Source: Luteibacter rhizovicinus
GTDB taxonomy: Bacteria; Pseudomonadota; Gammaproteobacteria; Xanthomonadales; Rhodanobacteraceae
NCBI RefSeq assembly: GCF_004342265.1
Contig: NZ_SMCS01000001.1
Span: 186,001 to 250,000, forward strand
Reading direction: 5' to 3'
DNA: 64,000 nucleotides
Position numbers and translations under genes: made by a program. The notes beneath the pieces were generated by a model. That model ran no database searches and was not told the origin of the DNA. It saw only the letters and a list, made by a program, of their open reading frames with translations. This document shows positions 17,910-26,100 of this stretch, piece after piece (position 1 is the stretch's first letter; each line of letters begins with the position of its first letter).

Positions 17910-19151
17910 GTGAATGTGATCCGGCTTTCGCAACGTTCGGCCCAGCTCGTCCACCTGGCGGCACAAGGCATGCTCAGGGACCCCTCGCGGAAGGCGCGGC
18001 CATCCGATATACCCGCCGCCATCGCGCGTATGGGCATGTTGCAGATCGACACGATCAATGTCGTCGCGCGCAGTCCTTATTTCGTGCTGTTTTCCCGCCT
18101 CGGCGCTTATCGCCTGGAATGGCTGGAGGACGCGCTTGCGACAGGTCTTCTTGCCGAATGCTGGGCGCACGAGGCATGTTTCGTCGCCGCTGCGGATTAC
18201 CGGTATCACCGCGACTTTCGCCAGAGTCGCGCCGGACACTGGGCCCATCGCAGCGCGTCGAAAACGTATGCCCAGGCCCGGGGCGACATGGACGCGCTAC
18301 TGCTACGCGTCCGCGAGAACGGACCCATGCGCGCCAGCGACTTCGAACGCGATATGCCTGCAACGAAGGGCTGGTGGGGCTGGAAGCCCGAGAAGCGTTG
18401 GCTGGAAGCCTGGTTCGCCATGGGCGGTCTGATGGTGTCCCGGCGCGACCGGTTCCAGCGTGTCTACGATCTGGCCGAACGGGTGCTGGCGGGCTGGCCC
18501 GTGCCGCCGCCCACGAGCGTGCTGAGCGATGAAGCGATCCGCAGCCACTTCATCGGAGACAGCGTTCGTGCGCTGGGTGTGACCCGCGCTCGCTGGATAG
18601 CCGATTATTGCCGGCTGACGCCGCGTGTCACCGACGATGAGCTTGCACCGATGGTCGCGCGCGGCGAGCTGCTCCAGGTTGCGGTCGACGGATGGGACGG
18701 TCCGGGCTACGCGCATCCGTCGCAGGTGGACTTGCTGGCCGATGGTGCCCGCTCCGCCTTGCGGGCCACGAAGACGGCCCTGCTGTCGCCTTTCGATCCT
18801 ATCGTGTGGGATCGCGCCCGCGCGCTGGACCTGTTCGACTTCGAGTACACGCTGGAGTGTTACACCCCGGAGCCGAAGCGGCGATTCGGCTATTTCGTCC
18901 TGCCGATCCTGCATCGAGGCCGCCTGGTCGGCCGGCTGGATGCCAAGGCCCATCGCCAGGAAGGGCGATTTCAGGTGAAGGGGATATGGCTGGAAGACGG
19001 CGTCGAGGCGGACGATGCCCTGATGGTCGGCCTTGTCAGGACGCTGCGTGCGTGCGCGGCATGGCATGGCGCGCCGCGCGTCGTCGTGGATCGCAGCGAG
19101 CCCCGCGGCCTGGCCACGGGGCTCAATCGGATGCTGGCCAGAGAGACCTAG
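17910..19151 (+). CDS. ycaQ: YcaQ-type winged-helix DNA glycosylase
   Basis: The 413-aa protein belongs to the HTH_42/AlkZ-like family. YcaQ (AlkX) removes alkylated bases and unhooks interstrand crosslinks. The catalytic QxD motif is present as MLQIDTINVVARSPY (Q45, D47). Tandem winged helices make up the protein, with the C-terminal LLSPFDPIVWDRARALDLFDFEY block typical of the family. Translation starts at a GTG (17910). Its last four bases overlap the end of the convergent lipoprotein gene. Confidence 0.9.
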   Translation: MNVIRLSQRSAQLVHLAAQGMLRDPSRKARPSDIPAAIARMGMLQIDTINVVARSPYFVLFSRLGAYRLEWLEDALATGLLAECWAHEACFVAAADYRYHRDFRQSRAGHWAHRSASKTYAQARGDMDALLLRVRENGPMRASDFERDMPATKGWWGWKPEKRWLEAWFAMGGLMVSRRDRFQRVYDLAERVLAGWPVPPPTSVLSDEAIRSHFIGDSVRALGVTRARWIADYCRLTPRVTDDELAPMVARGELLQVAVDGWDGPGYAHPSQVDLLADGARSALRATKTALLSPFDPIVWDRARALDLFDFEYTLECYTPEPKRRFGYFVLPILHRGRLVGRLDAKAHRQEGRFQVKGIWLEDGVEADDALMVGLVRTLRACAAWHGAPRVVVDRSEPRGLATGLNRMLARET

Positions 19152-19633
19152 CGGGTCGAGGCCGGAGCGGGGGCGTCGGTGCAGGACTTTCCGTGCAGTG
19201 CTTGCTTCAGCTGGGAGGCCAGCGAGGTGCAACGGGCACTCAGCTGATCGCGCATGTCCGGGTCCTGCGACTGGCGAAGCAGGCTGGTGCGCATATCTTC
19301 GTAGCGGGTCTCGATATCCCCCGATTTATAGATGCCGGCGGCCAGGTGGCAGCTCTTGTAGCTGGCCAGATACTCGTCGCAGGCCGCGATGCCGGTGTTT
19401 TCCGGCAGGGGCGCGTTGTTGGCGGAGGCTTGCCTGGACGTGCGGGGAGTGGTGGAGGTCGTCTTCGTGCCGCCGGACGTCGTGTGGGTGGACGTCGCCG
19501 GTGCGGCGGGGACGACCGTTGTCGACGTCGTGGTGACCGTCTTCGTGGCTGGCTTGGCCTTGTGGTCGGCGCAGGCCGCCAGGGCAAGGGCACAGAAGGC
19601 CAGCGGAACGAGGCGTGCGATCGGGTTGTTCAT
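19148..19633 (-). CDS. threonine-rich lipoprotein
   Basis: The 161-aa product begins MNNPIARLVPLAFCALALAACAD. The lipobox LAAC puts the lipidated cysteine at about residue 22. A Thr/Ser/Ala-rich linker follows (~28-65, including TKTVTTTSTTVV), then a helical domain with cysteines at ACDEY, SCHLA, RCTSL and SCTDA. The start is set by a GGGGGAG ribosome site; an upstream in-frame extension is rejected. The function is unknown. Gene ends overlap ycaQ tail to tail. Confidence 0.82.
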   Translation of the reverse strand: MNNPIARLVPLAFCALALAACADHKAKPATKTVTTTSTTVVPAAPATSTHTTSGGTKTTSTTPRTSRQASANNAPLPENTGIAACDEYLASYKSCHLAAGIYKSGDIETRYEDMRTSLLRQSQDPDMRDQLSARCTSLASQLKQALHGKSCTDAPAPASTR

Positions 19634-19810
19634 GGGGCTCCCCCTTCGTGGGTGGTGGATGGATACCGTGGCGCGGGCCACTCGAGGATACGGCGGCGCC
19701 AAGCATGCGACCTTTCGGGGTGAACGCAATGTCAGGGTGCGACGAGACAGTCTTTATACCCGTTCAGGCACGAAAAGGTCGGTGCCATCGCTATTTACAC
19801 ATTCTGCGCG

Positions 19811-20013
19811 TATGATCCTTCCACTGTGTTTGCCGGGGTCACAGAGTTCCGTTGACCCGATGCCGCTGATTTTGTGTCCGCAACATCGCTTCGCTCCTCG
19901 CGTTTCCTAGCACACCAGTTCAGTCCGCCCGCGAATTCCGGGGGTTGGTCTTGAAGTAACAGGCCGTCATAGGGCGGCGTATCTAAAGCAAAGTTAAGTA
20001 TTGGAGTGTTTCT
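19811..20013 (+). promoter_or_regulatory. promoter and long leader of the first cold-shock gene
   Basis: TATGAT (19811-19816) is followed seven bases on by CTGTGTTTGCCGGGGTCAC. The same arrangement precedes the two downstream csp genes, so it is probably the -10 box and leader start, giving a ~190-nt 5' UTR. Unlike those two, it has no TGTAGG-N6-CCTACA dyad upstream. The rest of the gap from 19634 to here shows nothing. Confidence 0.55.
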
Positions 20014-20223
20014 ATGTCGGATCGTGAGATCGGCACCGTAAAGTGGTTCAACGACGCCAAGGGCTTCGGCTTCATCAGCCGCGATAGCGGTCCTGACGTC
20101 TTCGTGCACTTCCGCGCCATCACCGGCAACGGCTTCAAGTCGCTGCAGGAAGGCCAGAAGGTCAGCTTCAAGGTCGTCAATGGCCAGAAGGGTCTTCAGG
20201 CCGAGGAAGTCCAGGCCGCTTGA
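20014..20223 (+). CDS. cold-shock protein (CspA family)
   Basis: The 69-aa single cold-shock domain ([26 protein letters not shown]) has RNP1 (KGFGFI) and RNP2 (VFVHF), which bind single-stranded RNA and DNA and melt structure in cold-stressed mRNA. It is the first of three csp genes within 1.3 kb. A very long leader, as in E. coli cspA, suggests post-transcriptional control. Its own terminator follows. Confidence 0.96.
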   Translation: MSDREIGTVKWFNDAKGFGFISRDSGPDVFVHFRAITGNGFKSLQEGQKVSFKVVNGQKGLQAEEVQAA

Positions 20224-20254
20224 TCGGTTCCGGCATCTGGCAGTAAGTAAAGAC

Positions 20255-20293
20255 GAAGTCGGGCGATGACGTCCGGCTTCTTTGTGTTTTTTT
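20255..20293 (+). terminator. intrinsic terminator of the first csp gene
   Basis: An 11-bp stem GAAGTCGGGCG-ATGA-CGTCCGGCTTC (two G-T pairs) followed by a T-rich run (TTTGTGTTTTTTT). Confidence 0.85.
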
Positions 20294-20352
20294 GGTTTCG
20301 ACTTGCCGAATTCACTAAGAATTCACGAAAAATAATGAGAAAAGGGCACATT

Positions 20353-20396
20353 TGTAGGCATTCACCTACATAAGTTCGCTCAAAACTCGTTATGAT
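20353..20396 (+). promoter_or_regulatory. csp2 promoter with TGTAGG-N6-CCTACA dyad
   Basis: A perfect 18-bp dyad TGTAGG-cattca-CCTACA (20353-20370) lies exactly 20 nt before TATGAT (20391-20396). No good TTGACA-like -35 is present, and the dyad overlaps where it would be. The same dyad with the same 20-nt spacing precedes the third csp gene. It is probably a regulator site. Confidence 0.6.
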
Positions 20397-20404
20397 CGAC
20401 ATGC

Positions 20405-20537
20405 TGTGTTTGCGCGGTCACGCGAGCGGCCCGATGTAAGCGAGAGTACCCGCTGCATCGCCTCACCCGTTCCTGCATGCTCAGTAAGTCGTCGGCTGGC
20501 AAGCCGATTTTTAAATGTGTGGATCGAGGTGTGTGTA
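20405..20537 (+). promoter_or_regulatory. conserved long 5' leader of csp2
   Basis: About 130 nt of untranslated leader, nearly identical to that of the next csp gene (20939-21071). It includes GATGTAAGCGAGAGTACCCG, a hairpin TCGGCT-GGCA-AGCCGA (20492-20507) followed by five T residues, and the GAGGTGTGTGT ribosome-site region just before the start codon. The hairpin plus T-run resembles a weak terminator, so attenuation or a temperature-dependent fold is plausible. Confidence 0.6.
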
Positions 20538-20750
20538 ATGGCTGACAACAAGACGGGTACGGTTAAGTGGTTTAACGATGCGAAGGGCTTCGGCTTCATT
20601 TCGCCGGACGACGGCAGCGCCGACGTGTTCGTGCACTTCCGTGCCATCACGGGCAATGGCTTCAAGTCGCTGGCGGAAGGCCAGAAGGTTAGCTTCAACG
20701 TCGTGAACGGCCAGAAGGGCCTTCAGGCTGAGGAAGTCAAGGCGAACTAA
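20538..20750 (+). CDS. cold-shock protein (CspA family)
   Basis: The 70-aa cold-shock domain protein ([26 protein letters not shown]) has intact RNP1 and RNP2. It is closest to the first csp product, sharing [16 protein letters not shown] and [13 protein letters not shown]. It is preceded by the leader duplicated before the third gene and followed by its own terminator, so each csp is a separate transcription unit. Confidence 0.96.
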   Translation: MADNKTGTVKWFNDAKGFGFISPDDGSADVFVHFRAITGNGFKSLAEGQKVSFNVVNGQKGLQAEEVKAN

Positions 20751-20771
20751 TCGCTTAGACCTCTGGTACGT

Positions 20772-20804
20772 AAAAAAGCCGGGCGGCGACGCCCGGCTTT
20801 TTTT
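20772..20804 (+). terminator. intrinsic terminator of csp2
   Basis: Perfect stem AAGCCGGGCG-GCGA-CGCCCGGCTT with A-run before and T-run after. Confidence 0.93.
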
Positions 20805-20885
20805 ATGGCTGCTCAGGGCCTTAGGCTCGTGCCTGGCCGGTATTACCGCCCGAAATCGCGACGCAGGTGTCAAAAACACGACGTT

Positions 20886-20929
20886 TGTAGGCATTTTCCT
20901 ACAGCACTTTGGGTGAATCTGAGTATTAT
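20886..20929 (+). promoter_or_regulatory. csp3 promoter with TGTAGG-N6-CCTACA dyad
   Basis: The dyad TGTAGG-catttt-CCTACA (20886-20903) lies 20 nt before TATTAT (20924-20929), the same geometry as in front of csp2. The bases between differ between the two genes, so the dyad and -10 are the conserved parts. Confidence 0.6.
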
Positions 20930-20938
20930 CGAAGCCGC

Positions 20939-21071
20939 TGTGTTTGCGCGGTCACGCGAGTGGCCCGATGTAAGCGAGAGTACCCGCTCCATCGCCTCAC
21001 CCGGTCCTGCATGCTCAGTAAGTCGTCGGCTGGCAAGCCGATTTTCCAGTGTCTGGATTGAGGTGTGTGTT
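20939..21071 (+). promoter_or_regulatory. conserved long 5' leader of csp3
   Basis: Near-copy of the csp2 leader. Only scattered substitutions are seen over ~110 nt, including the TCGGCT-GGCA-AGCCGA hairpin (21026-21041) followed by four T residues. The stretch between the csp2 terminator and this leader holds only the promoter. Confidence 0.6.
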
Positions 21072-21284
21072 ATGGCGGAACAAGTAACAGGTACGGTTAA
21101 GTGGTTCAACGACGCGAAGGGCTTTGGCTTCATCACGCCCGACGCGGGCGGCGCGGACTTGTTTGTTCACTTTAAGTCCATCAAGGGCAACGGCTTCAAG
21201 TCGTTGGCGGAAGGTCAGAAGGTCAAGTACGTTCCTGCTCAGGGACAGAAAGGTCCTCAGGCCGAAGACGTCGAGCCGATCTGA
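21072..21284 (+). CDS. cold-shock protein (CspA family)
   Basis: The 70-aa cold-shock domain protein ([26 protein letters not shown]) has RNP1 intact and RNP2 as LFVHF. It is more divergent than the other two in its second half ([28 protein letters not shown]), although its leader is almost the same as that of csp2. This contrast points to selection on, or recent copying of, the leader. Confidence 0.96.
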   Translation: MAEQVTGTVKWFNDAKGFGFITPDAGGADLFVHFKSIKGNGFKSLAEGQKVKYVPAQGQKGPQAEDVEPI

Positions 21285-21306
21285 CATTTCCGGATCATGT
21301 TTCGAT

Positions 21307-21338
21307 GGGCCGGGCGGCGACGCCCGGCCTTTTTTTTA
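21307..21338 (+). terminator. intrinsic terminator of csp3
   Basis: GGCCGGGCG-GCGA-CGCCCGGCC stem followed by eight T residues. Confidence 0.93.
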
Positions 21339-21358
21339 CGCGGGGGAGCATCCGGGGT

Positions 21359-22225
21359 ATGACCGAAGAAGGTGCATTCGGCAGCATCGCGCAAAACGTA
21401 CGGATCGCGCGCAGTTCCAACGGCGCTCAGGCAGGACTGCTGGTCTACGAGCCGAAATTGCCGCGAACCGCCCTGATGTGGGTGCCCGCCATGGGAGTTC
21501 CCGCCCGCCACTATGAAGCGTTGGCCATGGCGCTTGCATGCCGTGGTGTCGCGGTGGGGGTGCACGAATGGCGAGGCATCGGTTCCAGCAACCGACGAGC
21601 AGGCAGAGGTTCGGACTGGGGTTATCGCGAACTGCTGAAAGACGATCTTCCGGCGAGTCACGAGGCTCTTCAGGCGGCACTGCCGGATGTCCCGTTATGG
21701 CTGGGTGGTCACAGCCTCGGCGGCCAGCTGGCCAGTTTGTTCGCGGCTATCTCGACGGAGGCTCCGAAGGGCATCGCGCTGGTTGCCAGTGGGTCGCCGT
21801 ACTGGCGCAACTTCGGCCTTGCCGTGGGCATGGCCTACGTGGGCGCCCCGTTGCTCGCCGCTCTGGTCGGCTATCTGCCCGGTCGGCGTATCGGGTTCGG
21901 CGGCAACGAGGCTCGGGGCGTCATTGCCGACTGGTCGCGTAGCGGTCGCACGGGGCGCTACAGTGCCCGTGGCCTGGATGTCGATCTCGACGCTGTGCTG
22001 CGAAAGCAGCCGTCGCCGATCCTTGGTCTGCGCCTGCGGGACGACTGGCTGGGTCCGGCGGCGTCCCTTCAGTACCTCATGGACAAGATGCCCGCGGCAG
22101 CGCGCACGCTGGACGTTGTCGGGCCGGACCAGTTCGATGGCCAGCCCGCCGATCATTTTGCGTGGATGAAACGGCCGGATGCCATCGCCCGCCGGATCGC
22201 CGACTGGATGGGCCAGACCGCTTGA
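21359..22225 (+). CDS. alpha/beta hydrolase (YheT/serine aminopeptidase-like)
   Basis: The 288-aa alpha/beta-hydrolase (MTEEGAFGSIAQNVRIARSS) has a nucleophile elbow GHSLGGQLA, the oxyanion-loop-like MWVPAMGVPARHY, and a probable catalytic His near the end (DHFAWMKR). It resembles predicted alpha/beta hydrolases with a COG4757-like pattern; no substrate can be named. I start at the ATG at 21359 after a GGGGGAG-containing stretch, not upstream inside the csp3 terminator. It opens a same-strand run of four genes. Confidence 0.83.
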   Translation: MTEEGAFGSIAQNVRIARSSNGAQAGLLVYEPKLPRTALMWVPAMGVPARHYEALAMALACRGVAVGVHEWRGIGSSNRRAGRGSDWGYRELLKDDLPASHEALQAALPDVPLWLGGHSLGGQLASLFAAISTEAPKGIALVASGSPYWRNFGLAVGMAYVGAPLLAALVGYLPGRRIGFGGNEARGVIADWSRSGRTGRYSARGLDVDLDAVLRKQPSPILGLRLRDDWLGPAASLQYLMDKMPAAARTLDVVGPDQFDGQPADHFAWMKRPDAIARRIADWMGQTA

Positions 22226-22281
22226 ATCGACGCGGGCTCGCCGGAAGGTAAGGTTTCTTCTTCTTTCCTCGCGGGACGGAT

Positions 22282-23340
22282 ATGACTCTCTTCGAATCCT
22301 TGCAGCAGCGCGATGTGATTTTCCGCAACCGTATCGTTGTCGCGCCGATGTGCCAGTACTCGGCTATCGATGGCATGCCCGACGAATGGCATCTCGTCCA
22401 CCTCGGTAGCCGGGCGGTGGGAGGCGCGGGCGCCGTCGTTTCCGAAGCGACGGCGGTGTCTCCGGAAGGCAGGATTTCCGCAGGCGATGTCGGTATCTGG
22501 AACGACGCGCAGGTAGCTTCCTGGCGGCGTATCGCGGACTTCGTGCGCCGACAGGGCGCCGTTCCCGGTGTGCAGTTGGCTCATGCGGGGCGCAAGGCCA
22601 GCGTCCATGCGCCCTGGCTTGGCGGCGGCCCCTTGTCTGAAGCCGAAGGCGCGTGGGCAACGGTCGCGCCGTCCGCCGTGCCGTTCGATGGCGACTGGCA
22701 CGTCCCCGTAGCGATGGACGACGCGGCTATCGCCAAAGTGGTCGCGGATTTTCGCGCGGCGGCGGTGCGTGCGCGCGACGCCGGGTTCGATCTGGTGGAA
22801 TTGCATGCGGCGCACGGTTATCTGCTGCACCAGTTCCTTTCGCCGCTCAGCAATCGCCGCGACGACGCATTCGGTGGCGATTTTGCAGGACGCACGCGCC
22901 TGTTGCTCGACGTCGTTCGCGCAGTGCGCGAAGTCTGGCCTTCGCATTTACCTCTGTGGGTGCGTATCTCCGCCACGGATTGGGCGGACGGTGGCTGGAC
23001 ACCCGACGAAAGCGTCGAGCTGGCGCGCCGCCTGAAGCCGCTGGGTGTCGATCTTGTCGACACGTCGTCCGGTGGACTGGTGCCTCGCGTGAAGATCCCG
23101 CTCGCTCCCGGGTATCAGGTGCCGTTCGCTACCCGCATTCGAACCGAGGCGGATATCGCCGTGGGCGCGGTGGGACTTATCACGAGTCCGGAGCACGCCG
23201 AAGCGATCGTTCGCGAAGGCCATGCGGACATGGTGCTGATCGCGCGGGAAAACCTTCGCGATCCGTATTTCCCGCGCACCGCGGCGGCTGCACTGGGTGT
23301 GTCGGTCGACGCGCCAAAGCAGTACGCTCGTGCCTGGTAA
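22282..23340 (+). CDS. Old Yellow Enzyme, NADPH dehydrogenase of the YqjM class
   Basis: The 352-aa FMN TIM-barrel ene-reductase starts NRIVVAPMCQYSAIDGMP. The cysteine in APMCQYSA marks the thermophilic-like/YqjM class. It has GVQLAHAGRKAS (substrate histidine region), LHAAHGYLLHQFLSPLSNRR and the phosphate-binding end (VLIARENLRDPYFP). Such enzymes reduce activated C=C bonds of enones, nitro-esters or quinones, often in electrophile or oxidative stress. It lies 56 nt after the hydrolase and 18 nt before the pirin gene. Confidence 0.93.
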   Translation: MTLFESLQQRDVIFRNRIVVAPMCQYSAIDGMPDEWHLVHLGSRAVGGAGAVVSEATAVSPEGRISAGDVGIWNDAQVASWRRIADFVRRQGAVPGVQLAHAGRKASVHAPWLGGGPLSEAEGAWATVAPSAVPFDGDWHVPVAMDDAAIAKVVADFRAAAVRARDAGFDLVELHAAHGYLLHQFLSPLSNRRDDAFGGDFAGRTRLLLDVVRAVREVWPSHLPLWVRISATDWADGGWTPDESVELARRLKPLGVDLVDTSSGGLVPRVKIPLAPGYQVPFATRIRTEADIAVGAVGLITSPEHAEAIVREGHADMVLIARENLRDPYFPRTAAAALGVSVDAPKQYARAW

Positions 23341-23358
23341 CGCAGAGGTAGTCCACAC

Positions 23359-24234
23359 ATGTCCGTGACGGCAATTTCGGTGGAAGGACGCGAACGCGAC
23401 CTAGGCGATGGCTTTGTCGTTCGCCGTCTGCTGCCCCATCTACAGGCACGGCACGTCGGTCCGTTCGTATTCTTCGATCAGATGGGGCCGGCCGATTTTG
23501 CCGAGGATTCCGGCATGGATGTACGGCCGCATCCGCATATCGGTCTGGCCACCGTTACCTGGCTTTTCCAGGGTGCGATCCGTCATCGGGACAGTCTGGG
23601 CAGCAACGTCGATATCCATCCGGGCGATGTGAACTGGATGACGGCAGGGCGCGGCATCGTCCATTCGGAACGCACGCCGCCGGACGAACGTCACCATGGA
23701 CAGAACCTGCATGGCATCCAGGTGTGGGTCGCCCTGCCCAAAGCGTTCGAGGAAATCGAGCCCGAGTTTCATCATCACTCCGCCTCGGAACTGCCAAGGG
23801 TCGAACTCGACGGCGCACGTCTCACGGTCATTGCCGGCGAAGCCTTTGGCCGGGAGTCGCCGGTGAAGGTGTTCGCGCCGATGTTCTTCGTCGAGGCGCG
23901 CCTCGAGGCTGGCGCATCGATCGTCCTTCCGGACATCCATTCGGAGTGGGGCGCGTATGTCGTGGAAGGTCATGCGACGTTTGGCGGGCTCGATCTGCCC
24001 GCGCTCGGCATGGGAGTGCAATACGGTGGCGAACCGCCGGTACTCAAGGCGACGGAATCGTCGTTGATCATGCTTTTCGGCGGCGCGCCGCTCGATGGAG
24101 AACGTCACCTCTGGTGGAACTTCGTATCCAGTTCGAAGGAGCGGATCGAACAGGCGAAAGACGACTGGCAGGCACAACGGTTCGGAACAGTGCCGGGTGA
24201 CGACGGCGAATTCATTCCACTGCCGACGTACTGA
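23359..24234 (+). CDS. pirin family protein
   Basis: The 291-aa bicupin pirin (MSVTAISVEGRERDLGDGFVVRR) has N-terminal cupin metal ligands in RPHPHIGLATVTWLFQGAIRHRDSLG and the typical VNWMTAGRGIVHSER. Pirins bind iron, and some have quercetin dioxygenase activity; the physiological role varies. Length is typical. It is 18 nt downstream of the ene-reductase, so they are probably cotranscribed as a redox-stress set. Confidence 0.93.
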   Translation: MSVTAISVEGRERDLGDGFVVRRLLPHLQARHVGPFVFFDQMGPADFAEDSGMDVRPHPHIGLATVTWLFQGAIRHRDSLGSNVDIHPGDVNWMTAGRGIVHSERTPPDERHHGQNLHGIQVWVALPKAFEEIEPEFHHHSASELPRVELDGARLTVIAGEAFGRESPVKVFAPMFFVEARLEAGASIVLPDIHSEWGAYVVEGHATFGGLDLPALGMGVQYGGEPPVLKATESSLIMLFGGAPLDGERHLWWNFVSSSKERIEQAKDDWQAQRFGTVPGDDGEFIPLPTY

Positions 24235-24250
24235 CGAGACGAGATCCGCC

Positions 24251-24553
24251 ATGAGCGAGTTCGCATCCTTCAAGGATTTTTATCCTTACTACCTCGGCGA
24301 ACACCGCGACGTGCGCTGCCGCCGCATGCATTTCGCCGGCAGCTGGGTCGTTATTCTTGCGTTGGTGTTGTTGGTATCGACGGGCCAGCTGCGTTGGCTG
24401 CTGCTGGCCCTGGTCGGTGGTTATGGATTCGCATGGATCGGGCACTTCGTATTCGAAAAGAACCGGCCGGCGACGTTCCGGCATCCGCTCTGGAGCCTGA
24501 TGGGCGACTGGGTGATGTTCTGGCAAATACTGCGCGGGCGCGTGTCGCTCTGA
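24251..24553 (+). CDS. Mpo1-like (DUF962) membrane protein
   Basis: The 100-aa protein (MSEFASFKDFYPYYLGEHRD) has two hydrophobic segments (~32-48 and ~50-65) and conserved histidines in YYLGEHRDVRCRRMHFAG and IGHFVFEKNRPATFRHP. This is the Mpo1/YGL010w-like family, related to 2-hydroxy fatty acid dioxygenases. The bacterial function is not settled. It starts 16 nt after the pirin stop. It converges on cqsA with only 26 nt between. Confidence 0.88.
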   Translation: MSEFASFKDFYPYYLGEHRDVRCRRMHFAGSWVVILALVLLVSTGQLRWLLLALVGGYGFAWIGHFVFEKNRPATFRHPLWSLMGDWVMFWQILRGRVSL

Positions 24554-24579
24554 CGAGCGGCACGCCCCGCGTTTGTTCG

Positions 24580-25839
24580 TCAGGCCACGTATTCCAGCGA
24601 TCGTTGCGCACCGCGCTTCGCGCGGCGACTGGCGCTCCATGCGGGAAGATCGAGTTCGTCGCGTGCCTTCGTGCACACGTCGACGAGGCGTTCCACGTCG
24701 CTATCGCTCATGCCCGCATTCAGCGTGAGTCGAAGTAGCGAACGATTGACCGTTGTAGCGGGCGCACTGAAAACCGAACCGAAGATGCCGTAGCGTTCGA
24801 GCACGTCGCGTACCTTGCCAGTCAGAATCTCGACGCCTGCCTCGAATGCAACGATTTGCTCGGTGCCGTCGGCGATGGGATAGCCTAGCCGGGTCAGTTC
24901 GCAGCGCACGTGCCGGGTAACCTGACGCAGTCGCGTACGTCGCCAGCCCTCTGTCTGGATAACCCGGTGCGACGCCGACATGCCTGCCAGTTCGGAGGGC
25001 AGTAGCGACGAGCTGAAGATCGCGGGCAAAGCCTCGCAGCCGAAATAATCCTTGAAACGATCGGTGCAGGCGATGAATCCGGCGCGCGAGCAATAGGCCT
25101 TCGCCAGACTGGCGGTGATGAAATGGACCCGGTCCTGAAGCCCAAGACTGGCCACCAGACCTTCGCCACGCGTGCCGTGCGTGCCGAGAGAATGGGATTC
25201 GTCCACGATCAGGACGCAGCCCGATGCCTGGGCGACCGCGGCGATCTCGACGAGCGGCGCCAGACTGCCATTCGTGCTGTAGACCGCGTCGACGACGATG
25301 ACTCCCGGTCCGTTGCGCAAGACCTGTCGTTCCAGGTGGGCTGTGTCGTTGTGCAGCACCGACACCGCTCGCGCTCCGGCGCTGCGAATGCCCTCCCAGA
25401 GAGACGCGTGCGCCAGCATGTCGATGTAGACCGGCGTGCGATCGTCCGCGATCGACTGGATAAGGCCCACGTTCGCTGCGTAACCCGATTGCGCCAATAT
25501 GCCGTTCTCCGTGCCGACAGCACGGGCGAGTTCGTACTCCACGCGATGCAATGGATCGTCCGCATCCTGCATGAACAGCGCGGACATCATCATCCCAAGG
25601 CCACCCTTTGCGAGCGACGAGCGCTGCGCCTCGACAATGTCGGGGTGGCCGGCAATCGACAGATAGTCGTTGCTTTGTAGCAAGAGATCGTTCGTCGTAG
25701 GCTTACGGCCGCGCAAAATGTGACGGCCACCCCAGTCGATGGCCACCCGTTCGTTGTGAAATTTATCCACGCGGCGATTGACGAACTCCGGAAGGGCGGG
25801 AGCTTTCAGGACGCGGTGCAGGACGGATACGTTCTCCAT
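24580..25839 (-). CDS. cqsA: CqsA-like alpha-hydroxyketone autoinducer synthase
   Basis: The 419-aa PLP-dependent alpha-oxoamine synthase is clearly closer to Vibrio CqsA/Legionella LqsA than to BioF or KBL. Shared blocks include LLLQSNDYLSIAGHPDI, QSGYAANVGLIQSI, YIDMLAHASLWEG, GPGVIVVDAVYST, LIVDESHSLGTHG (D213), the PLP lysine in ITASLAKAY (K247), PAIFSSSLLPSE and GIFGSVFSAPAT. CqsA joins an acyl-CoA with S-adenosylmethionine or 2-aminobutyrate to form CAI-1-type signals. A matching sensor kinase and response regulator lie just upstream on the same strand. The ribosome site AGAGG is 8 nt before the ATG and can be base-paired away by the leader. Confidence 0.92.
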   Translation of the reverse strand: MENVSVLHRVLKAPALPEFVNRRVDKFHNERVAIDWGGRHILRGRKPTTNDLLLQSNDYLSIAGHPDIVEAQRSSLAKGGLGMMMSALFMQDADDPLHRVEYELARAVGTENGILAQSGYAANVGLIQSIADDRTPVYIDMLAHASLWEGIRSAGARAVSVLHNDTAHLERQVLRNGPGVIVVDAVYSTNGSLAPLVEIAAVAQASGCVLIVDESHSLGTHGTRGEGLVASLGLQDRVHFITASLAKAYCSRAGFIACTDRFKDYFGCEALPAIFSSSLLPSELAGMSASHRVIQTEGWRRTRLRQVTRHVRCELTRLGYPIADGTEQIVAFEAGVEILTGKVRDVLERYGIFGSVFSAPATTVNRSLLRLTLNAGMSDSDVERLVDVCTKARDELDLPAWSASRRAKRGAQRSLEYVA

Positions 25840-25847
25840 GGTGATTT

Positions 25848-25952
25848 CCTCTCTCTCTTAGTGGTTATGTCTGGGCGACATCACACACGCCGCGGATCGC
25901 AGCGCGCGCACGCCGACCTCGCCCTGGTCGGCGCATATAAGAGAGACAGAGG
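25848..25952 (-). promoter_or_regulatory. cqsA leader with Shine-Dalgarno-sequestering stem
   Basis: In the minus-strand transcript the stretch over 25952-25938 can pair with 25860-25848 in a 13-bp stem with a 2-nt bulge, and the second arm contains the AGAGG ribosome site. The enclosed loop holds another hairpin, CGCCGACC/GGTCGGCG (25911-25918 with 25926-25933). This would hide the start region of cqsA if the transcript begins upstream of 25952. A TTATAT-like -10 just inside it would give a shorter RNA that escapes. Confidence 0.5.
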
Positions 25953-26100
25953 CGGCACGTTTTGAGACGCCCCTAGCCGTTAGGTGTAGGTAACGAGAGA
26001 AGGCGTGCGCGGGCCTACGCTTAGGCAACGCGCACACGAACCCCGGCTCGCACCGGAGCGACACCTGTGGGAAATACCTTACTGGATAGGCGTTGGGGGG

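Noticed and set aside
19795-20109. Minus-strand frames opposite the csp genes
   Set aside because: They are antisense to the cold-shock domains, and the same shadow recurs at all three genes.
24580-25839. BioF or 2-amino-3-ketobutyrate ligase
   Set aside because: The gene belongs to the same superfamily, but its motifs and the adjacent CqsS-like kinase favour CqsA.
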